Assembly (NCBI GenBank): GCA_902812505.1
Contig: CADDZQ010000004.1
Location: 1-49,763 of the forward strand
Reading direction: 5' to 3'
Source of the DNA: an archaeon
GTDB taxonomy: Archaea > Thermoproteota > Thermoprotei_A > Marsarchaeales > Marsarchaeaceae
DNA length: 49,763 nucleotides
The translations under genes and the position numbers were made by a program. The notes below the pieces were generated by a model that was not told where the DNA came from, made no database searches, and was given only the letters and a program-made list of their open reading frames with translations. Numbering within the stretch: the stretch's first letter is position 1; every line of letters starts with the position of its first letter. Positions 17,090 to 25,843 of the stretch are shown piece by piece.

Positions 17090-18403
17090 GTGAGCATTGT
17101 GAAGTTCACAGTAAGTGGAATATATTCGTCAGCACTGTCAAAACTGCTTCTCGATAGGGGTTATCAGCCGACTAAGCTTTCGAATACGCTTGTCGAGAGG
17201 TTGGGGGGTGAAGGTGCGGGTAAGGATGAGCCAGATGTAGTTATAAAGGACATGTCTAGGTGGCAGGGGGTTATCGTGATTGGTGACCAGGCTAAAACAG
17301 TGGCTGATACGATTGTTCAGGAGCTGGGCACGGTTGCCCAGTTCTATCTGCCGAAAATGTATGGGGCGGTGTTCAAGCCGAGTGTGGTTGAGCGTATTAG
17401 GAATGGGGTAATTCTTGAGCTTGAGGACCGTAGGGGGCTGCTTAAAACTAGGGGTGATAATGTTGGGTTGGTTCAGGTCACTGGTTATGCGAGGAGTGTT
17501 TCGAAGCTACTGGTAACCCCTGCTGTGAGGATTAGGTTTGGGGGTGCCGAGGCTGAGAGGACTGGTAGATTGATAGAGGACCCGCCTTTGCCTAGCGGTT
17601 GGAGGTGGCGTAGGCGTGCGAGCGATGAGGAGAACACTCAGGTTGCCTCTAAAGCTAATGACCTCGAGGAGATGCTTACATCACCGGAGATACCCGACGG
17701 TAGATGCGTGTTGCCGGGTAAAGACTATGTGGAGCTAGTGTTTGGTTTAGAGGCTAAAGAGTTACTCGACGTTTGGCGCTCTAAGATCACGCCCACAATA
17801 CACGGGCACCACTATTTGAAGTCGCTTGGCCCAGAGTATTCGGCCTTGGTCTACTTTGCGGAGGCTGTTAGAGAGCGCATCGAAGACAAGTTGGATGAGT
17901 ATCTCAAGGACACTGTGGTGAAGGGTGTGTATCCGAGGAGTGGGGAGGAAGTGAAGATTTTCCATATGAAACCGGATGGTAACGATGTTGAGCTCTCATC
18001 TGGATACGTGCTTCACAGCGACGAGAACACGATTATAGTTAAACGCCCAATAAAGTCGAGAGGTGAGTATGACGGAATAGAAGTTGATAGGCGAATAGGC
18101 GACTATGCTATAACTGAGTTCAAGTTGAAAGAGTGGTATTATGTGACAACCTATTTCAGGCGTGACGGAGCCGAAATCGGTAAATACGCGAACATATGCA
18201 CACCACCTGAGGCCTCTAAGGTGTTCATAAGGTACATAGACCTCTTCGTCGACGTGGTCAAGTCCCGTGGAGAAGTGAAGATAGTGGACAGGGAGCAGCT
18301 TGAAGAGGCAATACACAAAGGCTACATTACTCAGACGATGTACAAGAAGGCTGTGGACACCGCTGATAAACTGAGCAGAGAGCTCAAATCCGAAAAAGAG
18401 TGA
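17090..18403 (+). CDS. FAU-1-type ribonuclease (AU-rich RNA-binding protein, DUF402)
   Basis: About 437 residues. The N-terminus MSIVKFTVSGIYSSALSKLL matches the start of archaeal FAU-1 proteins (RIRGIYATAL type). A middle RNase E/G-like region with GVILELEDRRGLLKTRGDNVG follows. The C-terminal part (about 275-405) is the DUF402 beta-rich domain, including REYDGIEVDRRIGDY-like and EWYYVTTYFR motifs. FAU-1 binds AU-rich RNA and is described as a probable endoribonuclease acting in rRNA processing. The start is uncertain among TTG 17081, GTG 17090 and GTG 17099; TATA at 17063-17070 points to about 17090. A repeat element lies just upstream. Confidence 0.9.
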   Translation: MSIVKFTVSGIYSSALSKLLLDRGYQPTKLSNTLVERLGGEGAGKDEPDVVIKDMSRWQGVIVIGDQAKTVADTIVQELGTVAQFYLPKMYGAVFKPSVVERIRNGVILELEDRRGLLKTRGDNVGLVQVTGYARSVSKLLVTPAVRIRFGGAEAERTGRLIEDPPLPSGWRWRRRASDEENTQVASKANDLEEMLTSPEIPDGRCVLPGKDYVELVFGLEAKELLDVWRSKITPTIHGHHYLKSLGPEYSALVYFAEAVRERIEDKLDEYLKDTVVKGVYPRSGEEVKIFHMKPDGNDVELSSGYVLHSDENTIIVKRPIKSRGEYDGIEVDRRIGDYAITEFKLKEWYYVTTYFRRDGAEIGKYANICTPPEASKVFIRYIDLFVDVVKSRGEVKIVDREQLEEAIHKGYITQTMYKKAVDTADKLSRELKSEKE

Positions 18404-18473
18404 GCTAGCCCCAGGGTGAAAAAGCGCCCCCGAAGGGTTTATAACCTAAAACACGAATATTTTGTGAGCCCAG

Positions 18474-18959
18474 TTGTTTGTGCGTTCAAGCGCAATTCTC
18501 GGATTAGAACCCATGGAAGCCTTTGAGTTCTACTTATGGGTTTTCGAAAAGAACAGGGGTCAGCCCAACTGGTCTAATTTTCAGGTTGTAAGCAAACAGG
18601 GTAACAGGATGCAGTTTAAGGCTGAATACAGGCTTCTCGGAAGACCCGTAAGCCTTGAAGGCGTGGCCGTGTTAAACCCAGAGCGCGTTATAGAGTTCTC
18701 GATCAACTCCATAAGTGAACCAATGTTCAAAGCAGACCCAGCACTCGTAAGGTACGTCTTCCGACCCGTGCGGCAGGGAACCTTAGTCACCAAGATGTGG
18801 CATTTTATGTTCCAATCTAAACTACATCCACTCTACGAGTGGCTAGTCGCCCTCCAGATCAAACGCAACCTTTCACAGAGCTTTAAAGCCGACATCAGAA
18901 ACCTAGAGCTATGGGGTATAGAGGTAACTGAAAAGAGGGCTCTACCCATCTCTGCTTAA
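18474..18959 (+). CDS. SRPBCC/START-like domain protein
   Basis: 161 residues. The pattern AMEAFEFYLWVFEKNRGQPNW, then alternating strands QVVSKQGNRMQFKAEYRL and RPVSLEGVAVLNPERVIEFS, then VRYVFRPVRQGTLVTKMWHF and a long C-terminal helix, fits a small SRPBCC (Bet v 1-like) ligand-binding fold. The ligand is unknown. Start codons are TTG 18474 or GTG 18480; tttataac (18438-18445) is a TATA candidate. It may follow the FAU-1 gene as a separate unit. It overlaps the 3' end of the convergent gene at 18942 by 18 bp. Confidence 0.6.
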   Translation: MFVRSSAILGLEPMEAFEFYLWVFEKNRGQPNWSNFQVVSKQGNRMQFKAEYRLLGRPVSLEGVAVLNPERVIEFSINSISEPMFKADPALVRYVFRPVRQGTLVTKMWHFMFQSKLHPLYEWLVALQIKRNLSQSFKADIRNLELWGIEVTEKRALPISA

Positions 18960-19307
18960 AGCTTGCCGGCCAGCCTTAAACCTGAATAATCCTAGAACGA
19001 CGTTTTCGGCTACGTTATACACCGCTTTGGCCTGTGTGGTGAGCTCCTTCTTCGCGTCGCGTGCAACACTGAGCGTGGCGGTAACTCCGATTAGCGCCCT
19101 AAACGCTATCCCCTCCATGTCCCTAGAAGATGGAAACTTGATCTTGACATCGAACACTCGTTTAAGGGATTCTTTATCATACGAGATAAATGATTCAAGC
19201 TTTACGTATTTTCGCTGATCGAGCCTATCATTCAGAGACCTAGCGAGCTGCTGGGCTAGGTTAACTATATCCAACTCATCCGCTGAATCGTTGGTACGAG
19301 TGTTCAC
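18942..19307 (-). CDS. Hypothetical protein, function unknown
   Basis: About 121 residues if translation begins at GTG 19307; the frame is open up to 19421, but the added N-terminus looks non-coding. The protein is mixed alpha/beta: DELDIVNLAQQLARSLNDR, then KYVKLESFISYDKESLKRVFDVKIKF, then a small-residue helix GIAFRALIGVTATLSVARDAKK and a last helix to LFRFKAGRQ. I do not recognise the family. Its end overlaps the end of the convergent SRPBCC gene by 18 bp. It is the second gene on the minus strand after the small membrane protein at 19428. Confidence 0.55.
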   Translation of the reverse strand: MNTRTNDSADELDIVNLAQQLARSLNDRLDQRKYVKLESFISYDKESLKRVFDVKIKFPSSRDMEGIAFRALIGVTATLSVARDAKKELTTQAKAVYNVAENVVLGLFRFKAGRQALSRDG

Positions 19308-19427
19308 ACAGTGTATATGCGCTCGATGGGATAAGCACCCCATCGAAAGTGTTGCACTATATGCGGCCACATTTAACAAAGATGTAGGTTGGTATCTACT
19401 GCGAGCCGAATGTATTACCAATGATTG

Positions 19428-19751
19428 TTAACTCTGGGCTTCGTTCTCTTGTCGGGGGTTGTCCGCTTGGTTTATGTACTCTGTGAGCTTTCTCTGCTTC
19501 TCTATGCGGATTGTGGCTTCCTCTTCGATTTGACGCATAAATGAGAGCATCCATCTGAACATCAACACTTGTCCAACGTAACCCACTAAACCGAACACCG
19601 CTGCGTGTAGCCAGCTGAAACCGTATACGTCTATTAGGACATTGTAGACAACCCACCCCACTAGGGCGTTCACAGCGGTTATGAATACTTCCTGCCTGAA
19701 TGCTAGTGTAAGGAGTCTGCCCACGATGCCCCGCTGCTTTTTTGAAGACAT
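19428..19751 (-). CDS. Small membrane protein with C-terminal coiled tail, function unknown
   Basis: 107 residues. A basic N-terminus (SSKKQRG) is followed by two to three hydrophobic segments: about 14-38 (VFITAVNALVGWVVYNVL) and about 45-68 (LHAAVFGLVGYVGQVLMF). A charged helical tail (FMRQIEEEATIRIEKQRKLTEY) follows, ending in a polar stretch. The layout suggests a two-helix membrane protein with a cytoplasmic tail. There is no enzyme motif. It is divergent from the site-2 protease gene at 19851, with about 100 bp between, so shared control is possible but not shown. Confidence 0.7.
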   Translation of the reverse strand: MSSKKQRGIVGRLLTLAFRQEVFITAVNALVGWVVYNVLIDVYGFSWLHAAVFGLVGYVGQVLMFRWMLSFMRQIEEEATIRIEKQRKLTEYINQADNPRQENEAQS

Positions 19752-19850
19752 GGCTATAGAGTGCCCCGCTTATACTATCAACGGAAAATAGATAAGCATT
19801 ACCGGCGAGTCGCTCGGCAACCTTAAGTTTCACCGGGAATCAAAGTACGT

Positions 19851-21053
19851 GTGAACGTGGAGAACAAGGATTCAAACAAACCCGGAGGCAGCATCAAATT
19901 CCAGTACGGTCTCCTCATAATTGAGAGCAAACGTGCGGCTAAAATCATAAGGCGCCTCTCCAAGAACCGGTCAACCAAGCTCCTCGGTTACCTAGGTGTA
20001 CCAGTGTTCGTGGCCCTCCTACTCTTCGCATTCTACCTCCTGCTTAGCACGCTTGCCGCGAACCTTTTCAGTCAGGCTGTCAGGCAAGCTGAGGGTAGCC
20101 TCCCCATCCAAAGCTACCTTTTGATACCGGGGGTAAACCCCTTTGTACCTCTAGTTTACGGTTTAATCGGGCTCGTTGTGGCTGTGAGTGTGCACGAGGT
20201 AAGCCACGGCGTCATGGCGTGGAGGGAGAACATAAGCGTTGAGGGTGCGGGTGTGATACTCTTCCTGTTTATACCGCTTGGCGCATTCGTGAGGCCCTCT
20301 GAGAGCGAGATCGCGGCGAGCGGTTTCTCTCAGAAGATGGAGGTCTTCACTGCTGGCGTGGCCTCAAACGTCATACTCGCAGTAATAACCCTAGCGCTAC
20401 TAGTATTGGTGATTATGCCCACAGTTCACACCACACAGTTGGCGACCAGCGGTGTGGCGGTTTTCTCAGTTGAAGCCAATTCCCCAGCCCAACACGCGGG
20501 TATAAGACCCGGGGATGTTATAAGGGAGATTCAGGGATACCTGACACCCAACACCACTGTTCTATCAAAACTCGAAGCAACCGTTCTAAGACCAGGTGAG
20601 AACGTCTCCGTGGTGCTCGCGGATGGGAGAACAGTGTACGCTGTACTCGCGGCCAACCCCATCAACACATCCATTGCCCTACTCGGATTCATACCCTTCC
20701 AGCCCCAAACCGCACTCAACGAGTGGAGGCACCCATCAAACCCACTCGTATACTTCGTACCGGCGACAATCGAACCCACACCGTTGAACCCAAGCACCCA
20801 GACACTCTACACCTCAAGTATTCCGGGATGGGTCGGCCTCTCCAACACCCTATTCTGGCTTTGGTGGATAAACATAAACCTCGCAGTGTTCAACGCACTG
20901 CCAGCTACACCACTCGACGGCGGCCAAGTGATAAGGGAGGTGTTCCTAAAGATTTATAAGTCCAAGCAGAAGGCTGAGAGCGCTACACAACTCCTATCAG
21001 CCATAGTATTTGGGTTAATAATCGTACTCATAATACTGCCACGTGCGCTCTAA
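19851..21053 (+). CDS. Site-2-type intramembrane metalloprotease (M50) with PDZ domain
   Basis: 400 residues. Membrane segments at about 42-68 and 98-125 are followed by the zinc motif SVHEVSHGVMAW (HExxH, about 116-120), FIPLGAFVRPSE and further helices. A PDZ domain follows (about 205-270, with SPAQHAGIRPGDVIREIQ), and then the second zinc site NALPATPLDGGQ (Asp about 363). Members cut membrane-bound proteins such as anti-sigma factors or regulators within the bilayer; in archaea the substrates are mostly unknown. GTG 19851 is supported by a TATA candidate (ccttaagttt, 19821-19830) at the leaderless distance. The stop abuts the stop of the convergent HIT gene. Confidence 0.95.
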   Translation: MNVENKDSNKPGGSIKFQYGLLIIESKRAAKIIRRLSKNRSTKLLGYLGVPVFVALLLFAFYLLLSTLAANLFSQAVRQAEGSLPIQSYLLIPGVNPFVPLVYGLIGLVVAVSVHEVSHGVMAWRENISVEGAGVILFLFIPLGAFVRPSESEIAASGFSQKMEVFTAGVASNVILAVITLALLVLVIMPTVHTTQLATSGVAVFSVEANSPAQHAGIRPGDVIREIQGYLTPNTTVLSKLEATVLRPGENVSVVLADGRTVYAVLAANPINTSIALLGFIPFQPQTALNEWRHPSNPLVYFVPATIEPTPLNPSTQTLYTSSIPGWVGLSNTLFWLWWININLAVFNALPATPLDGGQVIREVFLKIYKSKQKAESATQLLSAIVFGLIIVLIILPRAL

Positions 21054-21392
21054 TCAGCCCGGCGGCCAAGTGAAGCTCCTACCACCCAAGATGTGGGCGT
21101 GCATATGAGGCACACTCTGCTGAGCCTCTATACCAGTGTTGACAACAAGCCTGAAACCCCTCCTCAAACCCTCTTGCTCAGCCACACGCTTAACCACATC
21201 GAAAAACTCCCCAGCAGGGAAGTCCTCACCAACATTCAAAACCGATTCCACGTGCCTTTTAGGTATAACCAAGAGGTGCACTGGTGCCACAGGGTTAATA
21301 TCCTTTATAACCACGAAGTTATCCGACTCATGAACACGTGCACTAGGAAGGCTACCAGATATTATAGAACAGAAAACACACTCAGCGTCCAC
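21054..21392 (-). CDS. HIT-family (HINT-like) nucleotide hydrolase
   Basis: 112 residues. N-terminal CVFCSIISGSLPSARV, middle VHLLVIPKRHVESV, and the catalytic triad SVPHMHAHILGG (H-x-H-x-H, about residues 97-101). HINT enzymes hydrolyse AMP-lysine or related phosphoramidates; the physiological substrate in archaea is not known. The start is GTG. The first Cys pair (C-x2-C) may bind zinc, as in many HINT proteins, though the family's His partners are only partly visible. It is directly tail-to-tail with the site-2 protease gene. Confidence 0.94.
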   Translation of the reverse strand: MDAECVFCSIISGSLPSARVHESDNFVVIKDINPVAPVHLLVIPKRHVESVLNVGEDFPAGEFFDVVKRVAEQEGLRRGFRLVVNTGIEAQQSVPHMHAHILGGRSFTWPPG

Positions 21393-21489
21393 TATGCTCC
21401 CCAGCCACTATTACTAGTAGGGGAACAAAAACCTATTCCACTAACCTCATCGTCCCCAAACCGAGTGGTGGGAGCCATCTGAGAGCTGT

Positions 21490-22824
21490 TCACGTTTGGT
21501 GTTGCTTTGTTGAGCTGACCTCGTCAAGGGGGAGCTGCCTTGTCTCTGGGGCCAACACGTAGGATAACGCGAACGCTAATGCTATGAATACTACGAAGAA
21601 GAGTGTCCCATACGTTAAGCCTCGCTGGGATATTATTGGGAAAAGGAGCACACCGAGCACGGCTCCGATCCTGCTCACAGTGGTTGCCAATCCCTGAGCG
21701 AACCCTCTTATCTCTGTTGGGAAGAGCTCCGAGGAGTACGCGAAGCTGAGCAGTCCTCCCGGCCACTGCTCGAATGAAGCGTAAACTATAAAGAGTGGTA
21801 GAAGGGTTAGCGGGTTACGCTCAATCAGACCCGGGAGTAGAAGGAGCACGGCCGCCATCACAGCGAACCCTATGAGTGTCGGCTTTCTACGCCCAACCCT
21901 GTCAACCATAGCTATCAGGGCGAGATAGGCTAGGATGGGGAAGGGTGCTGATATTATTCCGAACATGGCGATGCGGCTCAAGCTGTTTATACCATACTCC
22001 CTGTAAAGGGTTGAAGTATAGAAGCCTAGACCGTATGACCCTATGTCAAATGCGAACCAGGCCACGAGCACAAAGAGTGTCGCCTTCCAGTAGCGGCCGA
22101 AGAGGTCCCTCGCGGAGCGTTTAACCGTCCCCGCGCCCTGAGTTATACGCACGTTTAGGCTCTCAGCTATCCTAGTCGCCCTATCCATCTTGTTGTTTTT
22201 AACCAACCATCTCAGCGACTCTGGCATCAATCCACGTGCAGCAACAACGGGAACTGCTATCACCGCACCCACTATGAATGATACACGCCAGGCTAAGTCC
22301 TCCCCGAGGCCAAGCGTCGCGAAGTTGACCACGCCGGCGAGTAGGGTTCCAAGCCAATAGAACATTATCCCATACATGAGCAGGGCCCCCCGCCGCCTTG
22401 CGGGCGCAAACTCTGATATTATGGTTGAGCTTATCGGGTAGTCAGCGCCGATTCCCACACCCATGAGTGTGCGGAAGACTATGACTTGGTATACGTTTTG
22501 CGCTAAGCCTGAGAGTGTTGTGAATACGATGAAGAAGAGTAGGTCGACTAGGAACATTGTCTTCCTACCCAATCTGTCGGCCAACCACCCGAAACTCACA
22601 CCGCCGATAGCCATACCTATGAGGGCGCTTGTGAGTAGTAGGCCGTATAGTAAGGGGTTGGATTTAAGTGAGAAATGGAATACGCTGGAGATTACGAGCG
22701 CTTGGAAGGATATCACTGAGAGGTCGTAGCCGTCGATGAATGTACCCATGGCTGCGAGGCTTGATAAAACAAAGTGAAACCTGCGTAGTGGAGCCTCGTC
22801 AAGTGTAGGGTTAAGGGTCATCAA
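21490..22824 (-). CDS. MFS transporter, sugar-porter/metabolite:H+ symporter type
   Basis: 444 residues with about 12 membrane helices. Signature parts: SFGWLADRLGRKTMFL (loop 2-3), PESLRWLVKNNK at the end of helix 6, DRVGRRKP (loop 8-9), and PTEIRGFAQGLATTVSR after helix 10. These are typical of the sugar porter/MHS branch, which imports sugars, organic acids or aromatic acids with protons. The substrate cannot be fixed. The related transporter at 47876 shares the PESARWL motif. It is transcribed away from the ACT-homoserine dehydrogenase pair; repeat copy A lies between the two promoters. Confidence 0.93.
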   Translation of the reverse strand: MMTLNPTLDEAPLRRFHFVLSSLAAMGTFIDGYDLSVISFQALVISSVFHFSLKSNPLLYGLLLTSALIGMAIGGVSFGWLADRLGRKTMFLVDLLFFIVFTTLSGLAQNVYQVIVFRTLMGVGIGADYPISSTIISEFAPARRRGALLMYGIMFYWLGTLLAGVVNFATLGLGEDLAWRVSFIVGAVIAVPVVAARGLMPESLRWLVKNNKMDRATRIAESLNVRITQGAGTVKRSARDLFGRYWKATLFVLVAWFAFDIGSYGLGFYTSTLYREYGINSLSRIAMFGIISAPFPILAYLALIAMVDRVGRRKPTLIGFAVMAAVLLLLPGLIERNPLTLLPLFIVYASFEQWPGGLLSFAYSSELFPTEIRGFAQGLATTVSRIGAVLGVLLFPIISQRGLTYGTLFFVVFIALAFALSYVLAPETRQLPLDEVSSTKQHQT

Positions 22825-22872
22825 GGGTTTTTAGATTAAAGTCTAAGATAAGCCTGGCGATTAAAGAGCGTT

Positions 22873-22935
22873 GGTGTCCGGATAATCGTTTCCCGCGCCA
22901 GAATACTACACTCGTCACCCCCTAATCAGGACACC
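22873..22935 (+). repeat. Palindromic repeat element, copy A
   Basis: A 63-bp element bounded by GGTGTCC (22873-22879) and GGACACC (22929-22935). The stem extends inward after one mismatch (GGAT/ATCA). It is identical to copy B (25781-25843) over the whole 63 bp and the next three bases (ATC). It sits between the divergent MFS and ACT-domain genes, about 109 nt before the probable ACT start. Confidence 0.95.
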
Positions 22936-23043
22936 ATCTAAAGAGGGGTCTACCAAAGCTGGCGGTCGAAGAGCTTTGCTGACCAGCGGGTAGAGCTGGT
23001 GAAAAGAGTAAACCATAAGAAAACGTCAAGGGTTAGTTTGGAT

Positions 23044-23514
23044 ATGCGTTACAGCTTAACGTTCGCACTACCAGATACCCCCGGGCAGTTGCTGAGGGTG
23101 CTTGAGCCAATTGCGAAGATGGGTGGTAACATTGTGTCGATTATCCATGACAGGGATAGGGTGGGCGATGTTTATGTGCCCGTGAGCGTGGTTGCGGAGT
23201 TTCCTGATACTCTTCTAATTAGTGCGGTGCTGGACGAGTTGAGGAAGATGGGCGCCGAGGTGCTCGAGGTCAAAGAGGTTTTCAGGAAGTCTAGCCTAAC
23301 GGTTATGATCATAGGTGATGCGTCCATCAGCGAGTTTTTTGACTACTTGGATACGCTCAGCGTTAGCAGAATGGAGGTTTCGGGCTCCTCATCCAAGCAG
23401 AGGTGTGTCAAGGTCGACCTTGAAGCATCAGAAAGGGAAGTGGGAAACCTCTTGAAAAGGCTTGAGGAGATGTGTGACAGCCATGGGTTCACACTGCTGA
23501 AACCCATCTTATAG
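23044..23514 (+). CDS. ACT-domain amino-acid-sensing protein
   Basis: About 156 residues. An N-terminal ACT domain starts immediately: SLTFALPDTPGQLLRVLEPI, then GGNIVSIIHDRDRVGDVYVPV. A second ACT-like half follows (about 90-150). ACT domains bind amino acids to control enzymes. The gene is 14 nt upstream of homoserine dehydrogenase, and this pairing is common in archaea, where the ACT part is a separate chain; control of that enzyme by threonine or methionine is a reasonable inference. ATG 23044 is chosen over GTG 22999 because a TATA-like cataaga is centred about 26 nt before it and the domain begins there. Confidence 0.9.
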   Translation: MRYSLTFALPDTPGQLLRVLEPIAKMGGNIVSIIHDRDRVGDVYVPVSVVAEFPDTLLISAVLDELRKMGAEVLEVKEVFRKSSLTVMIIGDASISEFFDYLDTLSVSRMEVSGSSSKQRCVKVDLEASEREVGNLLKRLEEMCDSHGFTLLKPIL

Positions 23515-23528
23515 TGTGGTGAATAGGT

Positions 23529-24521
23529 ATGGATGTAGCCATAGTGGGGTACGGCTTCCTTGGGAGAAACCTTCTTACAAGTGTGGCTGAAAAATGGGGT
23601 ACCATCAAAGCCGTAGACCCGCACTTCCGCTTAGTGGGGGTCTCTAATAGCACGGGTTACGCGTTTTCGCCCGAAGGGCTCCCTTTACAGGGTGTCCTCG
23701 ACTCCGGTGGACTCGATCATTATTCGGGGTTCACACTCGGTGGGACCAGTCTAGAGCTATTAGACAAGTGCTCGCCCGACTTAGTCGTGGAATTGACTCC
23801 CACAAACATAGTGGACGGTGAACCAGGTTTGACGCACATACAACACTCGCTTAGAATGGGTTCACACGTGGTGACGGCCAACAAGGGGCCACTGGCCCAT
23901 GCTTACTGGGAGCTCAACGCGGAAGCCCAGAAGCATGGTGTAATGCTTCTCTATGAGGCGACAGTTGCGGGAGCGGTTCCACTGTTTTCCTTTGTCCGTG
24001 AATGCCTACAGGCTGACAGAATAACAAGAATGCTTGGAATACTCAACGGCACAACAAACTATATCCTCACGAGAATGCACTTCGAAGAGATAGGGTTTGA
24101 AGCAGCCCTCAAAGAGGCCAAGGAGCGGGGTCTAACCGAGCGTGACCCATCAATAGACATAGGGGGCCACGACGCAGCGTGTAAGGCAGTCATACTGGCA
24201 AACGCCATCATGGGGAAACGCGTAAAACTCAGGGATGTGAAAACACGGGGCATCGAAACCATAACCGCTGAGGCGATAAGGCTAGCGAAGAGGTCGGGGT
24301 ACACTATAAAGCTAGTTGCAACAGTGGCTGACACGGTTGAGGTAGCGCCTAGACTGGTGCCCGTCAACCACCCCCTATGCGTACACGGCACACTTAACTC
24401 GGTTTACCTCGAATCAGACCTAGCGGGAGAGTTAACACTTGTTGGCCACGGCGCAGGCAAACAAACCGTCTCAGCAATAATGAACGACATCATAACAGTC
24501 CTAAAGCACACATCACACTAG
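23529..24521 (+). CDS. hom: Homoserine dehydrogenase
   Basis: 330 residues. Rossmann start VAIVGYGFLGRNLL, then VELTPTNIVDGEPGLTHI, catalytic-domain ANKGPLAHAYWEL (Lys of the active site), LLYEATVAGAVPLF and the hallmark GILNGTTNYILTRM, then the DPSIDIGGHDAACKAVILA region. It reduces aspartate semialdehyde to homoserine with NAD(P)H, the branch point to threonine and methionine. There is no fused ACT domain; the ACT protein just upstream probably supplies regulation. An SD-like GGTG lies about 10 nt before the ATG, and the 14-nt gap makes it an operon. Confidence 0.96.
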   Translation: MDVAIVGYGFLGRNLLTSVAEKWGTIKAVDPHFRLVGVSNSTGYAFSPEGLPLQGVLDSGGLDHYSGFTLGGTSLELLDKCSPDLVVELTPTNIVDGEPGLTHIQHSLRMGSHVVTANKGPLAHAYWELNAEAQKHGVMLLYEATVAGAVPLFSFVRECLQADRITRMLGILNGTTNYILTRMHFEEIGFEAALKEAKERGLTERDPSIDIGGHDAACKAVILANAIMGKRVKLRDVKTRGIETITAEAIRLAKRSGYTIKLVATVADTVEVAPRLVPVNHPLCVHGTLNSVYLESDLAGELTLVGHGAGKQTVSAIMNDIITVLKHTSH

Positions 24522-24597
24522 AACACTCCACCCATCCATATGTAAACCATCTACTAACAACTTGTTTCCACCCCCCCCACAACCTATGATAACAATT

Positions 24598-24996
24598 CTA
24601 TGTGTCGCTTTGGACTGTAGCTAAACAGCTGAGGAGGGTTTTAGCTGTCTCAACGAATCTCCCAAGCGTCGCCTGATTCGCGGACACATGAATCCTACCT
24701 TGACCCAGAGCCTTGGTGGGGTCGATTCTACCTTGAATAAGGTCTAACCACGCCTGCCTAGGACCCCAAATCCTATACGGCGAATTTACAGAACCTGCAT
24801 CTACATAGTATTTGTGCCGACGGCACACCCCATCAGCTATTTCTATAAGGAAACCAGGAGAATGTTTTGACCCATCCTCTTCAACTATAAAGAGTATAAC
24901 CCATACCCAACCCTTTGTGCTCCTTGAGAACTCTGGGTCACTATTCAAAGCTTCAACATAGTTATCCAGCCACTCTGGGCTAGGGAAAACAGCCAT
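24598..24996 (-). CDS. SCP2 sterol-binding-domain-like protein
   Basis: 132 residues. The N-terminus FPSPEWLDNYVEALNSD is typical of short stand-alone SCP2-domain proteins of bacteria and archaea. Then come STKGWVWVILFIVEEDG, the strand HKYYVDAGSVNSPYRIWGP and a helix AWLDLIQGRIDPTKAL (the family's W-x-DLI-x-G-x2-DP motif). The fold binds lipids or hydrophobic molecules. Its role here is unknown. It stands alone, facing the end of hom. Confidence 0.85.
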   Translation of the reverse strand: MAVFPSPEWLDNYVEALNSDPEFSRSTKGWVWVILFIVEEDGSKHSPGFLIEIADGVCRRHKYYVDAGSVNSPYRIWGPRQAWLDLIQGRIDPTKALGQGRIHVSANQATLGRFVETAKTLLSCLATVQSDT

Positions 24997-25164
24997 TTAC
25001 CATCTATAGCCACTACGTTTAAAATAAGCCTTGCATGGTTTTTGAACACTATACCCTAGAATAGTCAACAGTCTAAAGAACCTAGTTTTAGAGTGGTATA
25101 TTCTATCTCGAACATGAAACTACGAGTTTAGGTTTTTATTGTGTTTTAGGATTTCACCGTATTT

Positions 25165-25690
25165 TTATGAACGAACTACTTCGCCCTCGGTCACGGAAGC
25201 GGCTACCCGGTTCATCTGTACGCTTGCCTCTATATGTGGGATGACTGGAATGTATTCCAGCATTCTACTCGTAGAGGTATGGTCATCTCTGAGTGCTTCA
25301 CATGAGCACCACACTCATAGTCCTTTTTCCCATGATTATCAAGGCTTAGGTTACATACCTGTAACACAGGAAACCACACGGGAAGCAGGCGAACTCCCTT
25401 TCCGATGGCTTCAACCAACCCTAGCTTTTCACTGAGGACGTGCACCCTTAGTCTTAATGAACTTGCCCACCTCGACTTGAAAAAGGATGTGACCGTAGTT
25501 AGCACTCACACAATGGACGATGCTATTAGGGATATTTCCTACACATTCCTTTCGTATTTGGAGTTTCCACCTAATCTTATCCACGGACATCTGCCTTCTC
25601 TTAGAGCCAAGCTTTGACAGTGAGAGCCAGCGGTGAAGCCTCCGCAGACGTTATAGATATGGGGACGAAATATGTTGCTTTAACACATCA
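25165..25690 (-). pseudogene. tnpB: Decayed TnpB (IS200/IS605-type) C-terminal half, several frameshifts
   Basis: Reading the minus strand in successive frames from about 25690 gives VKATYFVPISITSA, then (shifted) RLRRLHRWLSLSKLGSKRRQ and KIRWKLQIRKECVGNIPNS, ending KFIKTKGARPQ with a stop near 25435. A further shift gives LRVHVLSEKLGLVEAIGKG and VCNLSLDNHGKKDYECGAHV (the zinc-finger region, partly lost), and a last shift a tail ending VTEGEVVRS with TAA at 25165. The segment RLRRLHRWLS matches RLRRLYRWFS of the second TnpB remnant at 33.0 kb. TnpB is the RNA-guided nuclease of these transposons. No start, N-terminal half or complete active site remains, so it is non-functional. Confidence 0.78.
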
Positions 25691-25780
25691 AACCCGTTTT
25701 CAATATTTTAAGCTGTGCCTCGCGAGGGTTCAGCATACTATCAAAGGATTTTTAGGATTATCTTCGGTTAACCTTCCGAT

Positions 25781-25843
25781 GGTGTCCGGATAATCGTTTC
25801 CCGCGCCAGAATACTACACTCGTCACCCCCTAATCAGGACACC
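25781..25843 (+). repeat. Palindromic repeat element, copy B
   Basis: Identical to copy A over 63 bp plus the following ATC. Here the terminal inverted repeat is longer: GATGGTGTCC begins at 25778 and GGACACCATC ends at 25846 (10 bp perfect). It lies between the decayed tnpB and the first ABC transporter gene, about 19 nt before that gene's TATA-like box (cttaaaatag, 25863-25872). Confidence 0.95.

Noticed and set aside
25139-25617. Plus-strand frames of 98 and 70 codons in the gap before the ABC genes
   Set aside because: They are the reverse of the decayed tnpB and lack motifs of their own.
22873-25843. CRISPR-like interpretation of the repeated 63-bp elements
   Set aside because: The copies are kilobases apart with genes between them, the elements are too long, and there are no regular spacers or cas genes.
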